From an uncultured Chloroflexaceae bacterium (lineage in GTDB: Bacteria > Chloroflexota > Chloroflexia > Chloroflexales > Chloroflexaceae): 7,110 nucleotides of DNA. Below the pieces are notes generated by a model, which saw only the letters and a program-made list of their open reading frames with translations, made no database searches and had not been told where the DNA came from. Every line of letters begins with the position of its first letter. Position 1 is the stretch's first letter. The DNA is taken from assembly GCA_937141995.1 (NCBI GenBank), contig CAKZQX010000750.1:1-7110 (forward strand), written 5' to 3'. Of the stretch, positions 1 through 5,676 are shown one piece after another. The translations under genes were made by a program, and so were the position numbers.

Positions 1-987
1 CTACAACTGCTGCTTGCGCGACTCTGCATCGTCCGCGTCTTGCTTCTCCGTATCAACTGCCATCTCTGCATCAACGGCGCGCCCGGTATCGGGATTAATC
101 GGTGTGCCGGTTGCCGTTGCGCCGGCTTCCTGGGCCACGCCCACCGCCTTACTTACCGCTGCCCGGGTGGCCTCGCTCGCGGTGGCGACCTCTTCTTCCT
201 CAGAAGTAGGATGCTCGGTCTCTTCCGAACGCTCCCCAACTGCATCGCCCGCCGCGCCAACACCCGCGCCGATGGCGGCACCCGTAACACCGCCGACAAC
301 CGCGCCGACCGGACCTCCAACCGACCCGATTGCGGCCCCGGCCCCGATACCCGAAGCAGTTCCAATCAGAGTACCTGCCTTGCTGCTCTGCTCCCAGGCA
401 TTACCGGCTGTTGGTTCGGTTGGCGTCTCCGTGCTCTGCCGGCCCGCTTTACGCCACTGCTCGGCCTGCTCTTCAACATCAAGCGCGCCATGCTGCTGCA
501 TAAGCGCCTCAACCTGTGGCACTGTGGGCTCCTCCACCTTGATTGCCACCAGGGTTGCGCCGCGCCGCAATCCTTCCGTATAAACCGCAGCTTTATCTTC
601 CGACACGCCCGCGCCGATGAAGGCTCCCATCAGGCCGCCAACCGCCGCCCCCAGCCCGGCCCCGGCTGCGGTGGTTGCCAGCGCCGTCGCAATTGCCATT
701 CCCAACGGCCCACTAACCACAGCGGCTCCCAGACCGGCGAGGACAAACGTATCCACGCCGACCAGCAACCCCATTGAGCCACCAACCAGACTACCGCCGA
801 CTGCGCCCGACTTTGCCCCTTGTGAACGCCCAAACTCACTCTCCGGCGGCACTGTGGCCGACTCTTGCGACGCTTCGCGGGCAATCATGCTGATATCTTC
901 ACGCGGATAGCCCTGGTCGAGTAGATCCTGCACGGTTTCCTGGGCTGCCGTCGTGGTCTGAAACATTCCAATGATGGTTGTCGGCAT
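1..987 (-). CDS. Glycine-zipper general stress protein (GSP17M/YflT-like N-terminus), 328 aa
   Basis: The first 40 residues (MPTTIIGMFQTTTAAQETVQ...) and residues 130-181 (YTEGLRRGATLVAIKV, then a WRKAGR end) match the pattern of the general stress protein 17M/YflT-like family, whose molecular role is poorly known. Between them, residues 57-128 are a long Gly/Ala-rich hydrophobic stretch of the glycine-zipper type, able to insert in or associate with membranes. A second glycine zipper fills about 204-247. It is followed by an acidic stretch (SEEEEVA, near 262-268) and a charged, low-complexity tail ending at a TAG stop at 1-3. There is no signal peptide. The reading frame stays open upstream to 1065, but ATG at 987 is chosen because AGGAGG lies at 1000-995 with a 7-nt spacer and the family homology starts there. 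Family assignment is fairly sure; the exact function is unknown. The likely role is in stress response or the cell envelope. Confidence 0.8.
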   Translation of the reverse strand: MPTTIIGMFQTTTAAQETVQDLLDQGYPREDISMIAREASQESATVPPESEFGRSQGAKSGAVGGSLVGGSMGLLVGVDTFVLAGLGAAVVSGPLGMAIATALATTAAGAGLGAAVGGLMGAFIGAGVSEDKAAVYTEGLRRGATLVAIKVEEPTVPQVEALMQQHGALDVEEQAEQWRKAGRQSTETPTEPTAGNAWEQSSKAGTLIGTASGIGAGAAIGSVGGPVGAVVGGVTGAAIGAGVGAAGDAVGERSEETEHPTSEEEEVATASEATRAAVSKAVGVAQEAGATATGTPINPDTGRAVDAEMAVDTEKQDADDAESRKQQL

Positions 988-994
988 CGTGTAT

Positions 995-1000
995 CCTCCT
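995..1000 (-). promoter_or_regulatory. Strong Shine-Dalgarno that fixes the stress-protein start
   Basis: Reading on the minus strand, a perfect AGGAGG sits 7 nt before ATG at 987-985. It rules out the longer in-frame start at 1065, which has no comparable site. A small hairpin (cagctt/aagctg, 1018-1023 with 1028-1033, 4-nt loop) lies in the leader just upstream. Confidence 0.8.
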
Positions 1001-1171
1001 ATCTCTTTCCGGCAATACAGCTTGAGTAAGCTGACACCAGCATCTCTACAGGAAAATATTGGCAAGATCGTTGCCGGCGTTCCGGTACACGCATTACGCG
1101 GTTGACGTTCAAACCGGATGTTTGATTAGATGGAAGCCGGTCTCGTCTGCGGCAGGTTGAGTACAACATAA

Positions 1172-1196
1172 CGCCGAACCCTGGTGGGGTCCGGCG
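1172..1196 (-). terminator. Hairpin after the GMC oxidoreductase gene, possible terminator
   Basis: Arms 1172-1181 (cgccgaaccc) and 1187-1196 (gggtccggcg) form a 10-bp stem with one A-C mismatch and a 5-nt loop. It lies 50 nt beyond the GMC stop codon. On the minus strand the stem is followed by TTATGTTGT, which is T-rich but not a clean T-run, so it is a weak intrinsic terminator or an RNA 3'-end stabiliser. Confidence 0.5.
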
Positions 1197-1246
1197 CTCC
1201 TGGTATCGGATAGATTGACTTCGGCGTGGCGCTTCCGGTTGCTCGG

Positions 1247-3028
1247 TTATAGCAGGCCGCGGATATGCTCAGCCAGCCGCATTGCCAGGGCCGCCAGCGT
1301 CAGGGTTGGGTTAGCTGCGGGGGAGGCGGGGAAGACGGAGAGGTCGCAGACAAACAGGTTTTCATATCCCAGAAACTTCAGGTCGGTATCAACGACGCCA
1401 TCATTATTCGCCCCGATGCGCAATGTTCCAACCTCGTGGGCCACACCACCCGGCGGGGCCGGCTTCAGACTCAGATCGTTGTTCGGCAACGGGATACCTC
1501 CCAGGCTCCCGATGATCTGATTTTTCAGCGCCTCAATCTCGCCCATAAAGGGATTGGCCGCCGGGCTGGCCTGCATATGCACCACCGGCTTCACATAGGA
1601 TGGTCCATTCTGTTCGATCCGGTTCTCTTCCATCAGCGGCGCATTAAAGAGAAAGACCAGTTCACACAGCATATGGTTGTCTTTCTCACGGATGTGGCGT
1701 TCCAGCAGATCATCGTCAAGGTAGCGACCCTGGTTAAAGTCGGCTCCCAGTTCCAGCACAACGTTGTAGGGGTGCGCATCGAGATTCGCGTCTTTATGCT
1801 GCGCCAGAATCTTGCCGGCCCCATTCTGATTGTGAAATGCGGTTCCCGGCGGAATGCGAAAGTGGGTGAAGAAGATCGGATGGTCGGTGATGCCGATACC
1901 AATCTTCCCATTTGGATCATTAAGCCGGCTGATGCCGGCAAGTTTGGCGCTTTCGATAGTGCCGGCAGCCAGAATAACATGACGAGCGCGGAAGGTGCGC
2001 AGTTGATTGGCAATCAGATCTTGCGCCACAACTTCCGTTATGCGGTCCCCGTCCGTCTCCAGGCGCACCACCACATGGTTAAGGTTGACCCAGAGATTCT
2101 GGTTACCCTGGGGGCCGGCGGTCAGCCGCGACTCCATCAGCAGATCGGCAGTCGAGAACATGCCGGTGGAGATCGTTCCCAATCCATCGTTGGTGTAGTG
2201 AACGGCAACCGGCGCATCAAAATGGCTAAACTCGGGGAACCGGTTCCGCAAAAAGGTCTTGATCTCCCGATGGTACGGCGCAGGCTGTAACGGCGTCCGG
2301 TTCATCAGATCCTCGGCGCGCTGGTAGCCACCGCCTTCCAGATACCAGCGGATCGACTCACGCGGCCAGAGTTCCATCTCCCACCAGCTCATCCGCGGAA
2401 TCAGACCACCCCAGAAGAGCGAACGCCCGCCCAGATTGAAGGCTTGACCGCCATCATAGAACGTATTGAAAGCATTGGTGTAGTTCTGGACTTTAAACTC
2501 CTCGAAGAGCGTCCAGATATGCTTGTCGAACTGACCGATGCGGTGGCGCCGGGGCAGATTGGCGACATGCGAGGGAAAGAGGTAGCCCCCCGCTTCCAGC
2601 ACCAGCACACTCAGGCCCATATCGGACAACTGGTCAGCAACAATACCACCGCCAATGCCCGACCCGATCACAATCACATCAAACAGGCGACCCTCGTCGA
2701 GATTGGGGGCGAAGAAGAGGTTTTGAACGTAGCCGCTCTCAACAATTAACTCTGAAATGCGCGGAAAGCGTATCTGCGCATCAGTGTAGATGTAGTCACC
2801 ACCCGCACCTGGTTCGATTGCCAGATCAGGTCCATCCATCCAGTAGGTTTTCTCCAGCATAAACTTGAAAATCATGCGCGGTTGATAGCCGGCCTCGGGT
2901 AATTCAAACCGCCACTCATCGTTCTCATAAATCCCCGGAATATCCTGGTCCCATCCATCTACATCATTACGAATCGTAACCATCAGATCCGGACGATACC
3001 GCATTGTCCGCAGGCGAATTGTAAACAT
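1247..3028 (-). CDS. GMC-family FAD-dependent oxidoreductase with extra N-terminal domain, 593 aa
   Basis: This is a flavoprotein of the glucose-methanol-choline family, which oxidises an alcohol (or similar CH-OH group) using FAD. The FAD-binding core starts at about residue 115: FDVIVIGSGIGGG gives the Rossmann GxGxxG at 122-128, with Glu145 in VLVLEAG for the ribose. NLGGRSLFWGG (198-208) is the second flavin motif, and HVILAAGTIESAKL (350-363) is the conserved core strand. The C-terminal domain has HEVGT at 531-535, with His531 the probable catalytic base, and DLSVFPASPAANPTLT (562-577), with Asn573 the probable partner. The core is intact. Residues 1-85 are not part of the GMC fold and look like a small beta-sandwich (see findings). 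No signal peptide is seen, so the enzyme is probably cytoplasmic. The stop is TAA at 1249-1247. The start has only a weak GTGGA ribosome site 5 nt upstream. The substrate cannot be read from sequence; sugars, sterols and fatty alcohols are all possible. Confidence 0.9.
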   Translation of the reverse strand: MFTIRLRTMRYRPDLMVTIRNDVDGWDQDIPGIYENDEWRFELPEAGYQPRMIFKFMLEKTYWMDGPDLAIEPGAGGDYIYTDAQIRFPRISELIVESGYVQNLFFAPNLDEGRLFDVIVIGSGIGGGIVADQLSDMGLSVLVLEAGGYLFPSHVANLPRRHRIGQFDKHIWTLFEEFKVQNYTNAFNTFYDGGQAFNLGGRSLFWGGLIPRMSWWEMELWPRESIRWYLEGGGYQRAEDLMNRTPLQPAPYHREIKTFLRNRFPEFSHFDAPVAVHYTNDGLGTISTGMFSTADLLMESRLTAGPQGNQNLWVNLNHVVVRLETDGDRITEVVAQDLIANQLRTFRARHVILAAGTIESAKLAGISRLNDPNGKIGIGITDHPIFFTHFRIPPGTAFHNQNGAGKILAQHKDANLDAHPYNVVLELGADFNQGRYLDDDLLERHIREKDNHMLCELVFLFNAPLMEENRIEQNGPSYVKPVVHMQASPAANPFMGEIEALKNQIIGSLGGIPLPNNDLSLKPAPPGGVAHEVGTLRIGANNDGVVDTDLKFLGYENLFVCDLSVFPASPAANPTLTLAALAMRLAEHIRGLL

Positions 3029-3088
3029 AACAATCCACTTTCATATAAGGCGTATAAAACTACTCATCACCTTACTATGAACGCGGCG

Positions 3089-3118
3089 CGTATAGCATTT
3101 TGCTTTGGGAATTGTAAA
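3089..3118 (-). promoter_or_regulatory. Candidate sigma70-type promoter of the GMC gene
   Basis: On the minus strand, TTTACA (3118-3113) is followed after 18 nt by TATACG (3094-3089). Each differs from consensus by one or two bases. Transcription would start near 3082, giving a leader of roughly 54 nt. The site begins 17 nt past the large inverted repeat. Prediction by eye only. Confidence 0.35.
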
Positions 3119-3135
3119 GAAACGGTAAGACATGA

Positions 3136-3208
3136 AAAGAACAGCGAACAAAGCCTGCCTGGCATATCGCTACCAGACAACATATTTGTTCTTTGTTCGC
3201 TGTTCTTT
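3136..3208. repeat. Perfect 18-bp inverted repeat with nested hairpin and TGTTC heptads
   Basis: The left arm 3136-3153 (aaagaacagcgaacaaag) is the exact reverse complement of the right arm 3191-3208, separated by 37 nt. Inside the loop, tgcctgg (3156-3162) pairs with ccagaca (3173-3179) with one mismatch, giving a stacked two-stem structure. The right side carries TGTTC three times at exact 7-nt spacing (3187, 3194, 3201), and the left arm carries its complement GAACA twice (3139, 3146). The element starts 6 nt after the cyclase stop codon, and there is no T-run in either direction. It could be a 3'-end structure for the patatin-cyclase transcript, an operator upstream of the GMC promoter, or a small mobile-repeat remnant. 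Confidence 0.85.
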
Positions 3209-3214
3209 CTGTAG

Positions 3215-4126
3215 CTACTCTTCCAGATACATAGACACCCGATTCCGACCGGCATGCTTACTCTGGTACAGCAGACGATCAGCGCGTTTAAGCAATGTCT
3301 CAACGCTGTCATCAGCCTGCGCCAGGGTTGCGCCAATTGACACCGTAACCCGAATGGTCATCGGCCAGACCGGCAACCGGGACTCGGCAATCAGCAGTCG
3401 AAACCGTTCAGCCAGGACATACATGCTCTCTTCATCGACGTTCCGCATGATCGATACAAACTCTTCGCCACCCCAACGCCCGACAATATCCGAGGATCGG
3501 GCATTATTCATAAATGTGTTGCCTATCATGCGCAATACTTCGTCGCCGATATCGTGGCCATAGATATCGTTAATGCGTTTGAAATTATCGGCATCAATAA
3601 ATAACACCCCAAATGACCAGTCATATCGGCGCATCTCATCAAACCGCAGATTCAGACTCATCTCAAGATAGCGTCGGTTTGCCAATTGTGTCAGCGGATC
3701 GAGCAGCGCCAGTTGTTCCAACTCTTTCAGCCGCTGGGCAGTAGCGAGCCGGGCACTATTATCGTTAAATACCTCAACGGCACCGATAATATTCCCATCA
3801 TCATCGCGCACGGGCGCAGTCCGAACAACCACCGGTAGCCGCCGACCATCCTTGTGATGCAGATAAACTTCGACTTCCCGCTGATCGCCATCCTGAATCG
3901 TTGCCGCCAGCGGGCAGAGACCAAAACACAACTCGTTATCATCATTATCAACATGGCGAAGAATATTATCCCAGCAGTGCCGACCAACAACCTCCTCAGC
4001 GGTAAACCCGGCGATGGCCTCGGCACCCTTATTCCAGTAGGTGATCCTGCGTTGGGAATCAACAAAATAGACCCCATCATACAGGCTGTCCAGCACATTT
4101 TTGTAGAAAGTATTATCCAGATCCAT
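3215..4126 (-). CDS. PAS-GGDEF diguanylate cyclase, 303 aa
   Basis: This enzyme should make cyclic di-GMP from two GTP under control of an N-terminal sensor. Residues 5-125 are a PAS domain with its C-terminal part: SLYDGVYFVDSQRRITYWN, then HHKDGRRLPVVVRTAPVRDD and GAVEVFND. Leu132-Leu142 looks like the usual linker helix, and DPLTQLANRR (143-152) opens the GGDEF domain. The metal-binding FIDADNFKRIND lies at 176-187 and the active-site signature GGEEF at 219-223. RSSD at 210-213, five residues before GGEEF, is a canonical inhibitory I-site, so product feedback is expected. No transmembrane segment or EAL domain is present, so the protein should be soluble. The PAS domain has Cys51, Cys67 and Cys71. 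Stop is TAG at 3217-3215. The start has only a weak ribosome site. It follows the patatin gene by 65 nt with no convincing promoter or terminator in the gap, so the two probably form one operon. The PAS ligand is unknown. Confidence 0.92.
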   Translation of the reverse strand: MDLDNTFYKNVLDSLYDGVYFVDSQRRITYWNKGAEAIAGFTAEEVVGRHCWDNILRHVDNDDNELCFGLCPLAATIQDGDQREVEVYLHHKDGRRLPVVVRTAPVRDDDGNIIGAVEVFNDNSARLATAQRLKELEQLALLDPLTQLANRRYLEMSLNLRFDEMRRYDWSFGVLFIDADNFKRINDIYGHDIGDEVLRMIGNTFMNNARSSDIVGRWGGEEFVSIMRNVDEESMYVLAERFRLLIAESRLPVWPMTIRVTVSIGATLAQADDSVETLLKRADRLLYQSKHAGRNRVSMYLEE

Positions 4127-4191
4127 AGCCGTTCCAGGTCAAGAAAAAACAGTAAAATTCAGTTCCATGATGACAGTGGATGGGTGCATGA

Positions 4192-5157
4192 TCAGAATGC
4201 CTGCAAAAAAGCCCTGGCGCGTTCTTCACCATCAGCAATCAAATCTTTGATAAAGGAGGGACTACGATCCAGTTTTGAGGCATAGTCTAAGCTGCGCTGC
4301 ATCATCAATCTGCGTATCGTGATATGTTTGTAGTTTGTGTCGGAAATGACACCACTGGCGATCAACTCATTGATCCGTTCAATAAAATAGACCTCCTGAT
4401 TAAGCGAGAGATTCCCGGCAAGCTCATTTCGGCGATCCTGAATATCCTGGATGGTCATCGGCTCTTCAGTACGGACTGACGGGTTAATCTGAATAATCCA
4501 GATTTCATCAGGTTTCGGTTGCGTTGCCGTACCAGTATGCATAAAGTCACGTATCGGCGGATTATGTGAAAAGAGCCCATCCCAGTAGACGCCACCCCGG
4601 GTATGCACAGCGCGGAACAACGTCGGGATCGCCGCCGATGCCAGGATCGCCTCAGCATCAATCTCCCCATCACGAAAGATGGTCAACTCCCCCGACAACA
4701 CATTAACCGCGCCGACCAGGAACGTCGGACTGGTGGGCGTGATATACGCCGGCAACTGCGCAAAGTCCACATACTTTTCGAGCAGTAAGCGCAGCCGTTC
4801 CTGGCCCCATGGTGGATAAAAATAGGGATTGACTGCGGGCAGATTGACCAGATCTTGCAGGCGTGACCCCAGCACGACCAGATTATTTAGCAGCATGTCA
4901 TAAAAGAAGTTGGCGGAAGTATCCTGCCAGAATGCATCCAGCAGTTCAATCGCCTGATCCCGATCATTGCGCAGCAAACAGGACCATGCCAGCAGCGCAC
5001 AGATTGCGCCACCCGATGTGCCACTCATTCCCACAATCTCGTATGTTTCCGGGAGGTTGCGGAAGATGCCGCGCAGTGCGCCGGCCGTAAATGCAGTATG
5101 GCTCCCCCCGCCCTGGCAGGCAATCGCGATACGACGAGGAGATGAAGTGGTACTCAT
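4192..5157 (-). CDS. Patatin-like phospholipase, 321 aa
   Basis: This is a serine acyl hydrolase expected to release fatty acids from membrane lipids or other lipid esters. The patatin features appear in order: the glycine-rich oxyanion loop ACQGGGSHTAFTAGAL (13-28), the nucleophile elbow GMSGTSGGAICA (43-54) with Ser48, ASAAIPTLF (173-181), and YWDGLFSHNPP (191-201) with Asp193 completing the Ser-Asp dyad. Residues after about 215 (IWIIQINPSVRT, DRRNELAGNLSLNQE) form the C-terminal extension seen in a bacterial patatin subgroup. There is no signal peptide or membrane helix, so it is a cytoplasmic or peripheral protein. Stop is TGA at 4194-4192. The ATG at 5157 has a purine-rich but not canonical upstream site (GAGAGAAGAG). 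It is the first gene after a strong promoter with a leader of about 230 nt and probably shares a transcript with the cyclase gene downstream. The natural substrate cannot be told from sequence. Confidence 0.92.
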   Translation of the reverse strand: MSTTSSPRRIAIACQGGGSHTAFTAGALRGIFRNLPETYEIVGMSGTSGGAICALLAWSCLLRNDRDQAIELLDAFWQDTSANFFYDMLLNNLVVLGSRLQDLVNLPAVNPYFYPPWGQERLRLLLEKYVDFAQLPAYITPTSPTFLVGAVNVLSGELTIFRDGEIDAEAILASAAIPTLFRAVHTRGGVYWDGLFSHNPPIRDFMHTGTATQPKPDEIWIIQINPSVRTEEPMTIQDIQDRRNELAGNLSLNQEVYFIERINELIASGVISDTNYKHITIRRLMMQRSLDYASKLDRSPSFIKDLIADGEERARAFLQAF

Positions 5158-5335
5158 AATGAACTCTTCTCTCTTTCTAAATCGGGTCTATCTGCCGGGG
5201 CAGGAGCCGTCAGGTATTGCAACCAGAATGAACTGGCATACGCGGCCACACGCCTGCAACACAGGCCCACGTCGAATATCCTGGGGATGGTCAGCCAGGC
5301 CGGCCATCGTCACCCGCAGCCCCGGCTTGAGCTCT

Positions 5336-5350
5336 ATAGCAGTCTGCTAT
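5336..5350. promoter_or_regulatory. 15-bp palindrome in the patatin leader, possible operator
   Basis: atagcag (5336-5342) and ctgctat (5344-5350) are exact complements about a single central T. The site lies about 37-51 nt downstream of the predicted transcription start, a position typical of a repressor roadblock. As RNA it would make a 6-bp stem with a 3-nt loop. Confidence 0.35.
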
Positions 5351-5393
5351 CAGCATCACACATTTCTCATGCACACGTTGAAATAGTAAATCT

Positions 5394-5422
5394 ATCGTAC
5401 GTACTGTTTGGATATATGTCAA
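5394..5422 (-). promoter_or_regulatory. Strong sigma70-type promoter for the patatin-cyclase unit
   Basis: On the minus strand a perfect TTGACA (5422-5417) is followed after the ideal 17-nt spacer by TACGAT (5399-5394), which keeps the key TA...AT bases. The start of transcription would be near 5387. The surrounding sequence is AT-rich, unlike the genes. An 8-bp palindrome gtacgtac (5397-5404) overlaps the -10 element and could be a regulator site. Confidence 0.6.
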
Positions 5423-5514
5423 GATCCTGGACAGAGAATGTGGAAATTTTGTCATAAAGTTGTCGTTTTGCTGCTGATCTGGAAATGTTCATGATATAGA
5501 ATACATGATGGTGA

Positions 5515-5537
5515 AGGCGCACAGGATGTGTGCGCCT
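5515..5537 (-). terminator. GC-rich hairpin downstream of the peptidase gene
   Basis: aggcgcaca (5515-5523) and tgtgcgcct (5529-5537) form a perfect 9-bp stem with a 5-nt loop. It lies about 140 nt past the M20 peptidase stop and about 95 nt upstream of the patatin promoter, so it is placed to insulate the two units. No T-run follows on the minus strand (TTCACCATC), so it is a weak intrinsic terminator at best. Confidence 0.45.
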
Positions 5538-5676
5538 CCGCTCAGACGATACGTAGTTGGGTATGTAACACGAGTTACGCGGTACAATCGGTTCCGGCCT
5601 GGTAGACAAACCCAAACACCGGCTTCACCTCCGGGTCAGTGACCGGGTAGCTTCATCTTATGTGCATCCTGGTATA

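Larger units (their letters stand above)
5158..5676. other. 519-base gap between patatin and peptidase genes
   Basis: No convincing gene was found on either strand. From 5158 to about 5385 it is GC-rich and forms the presumed patatin leader. On the minus strand this stretch has a 52-codon open frame (5346-5188) with no recognisable ribosome site, containing an ATG at 5307. From about 5386 to 5510 it is AT-rich and holds the promoter. From 5515 to 5676 it holds a hairpin and a second short open stretch on the minus strand (5652-5575, 25 codons, protein-like composition) just beyond the peptidase stop. The two open stretches may be chance or relics of a lost gene. Confidence 0.6.

Noticed and set aside
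988..1065. Upstream in-frame extension of the stress protein
   Set aside because: The added 26 residues have no family similarity, and the perfect AGGAGG before ATG 987 fixes the shorter start.
1265..2290. Long plus-strand open frame (341 codons) opposite the GMC gene
   Set aside because: It lies wholly antisense to a gene with complete GMC motifs, shows no recognisable domain, and is explained by the codon bias of the real gene.
3067..3336. Minus-strand 89-codon frame across the inverted repeat
   Set aside because: It overlaps the end of the PAS-GGDEF gene in another frame and runs through the hairpin and the GMC promoter.
3215..5157. Calling the patatin-cyclase pair a CBASS defence system
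   Set aside because: There is no CD-NTase, no accessory Cap gene and no other defence gene nearby. GGDEF enzymes make c-di-GMP and are not CBASS signal synthases.
5367..5615. Minus-strand 82-codon frame in the gap
   Set aside because: It crosses the promoter and the hairpin, its composition is not protein-like, and no ribosome site supports its start.
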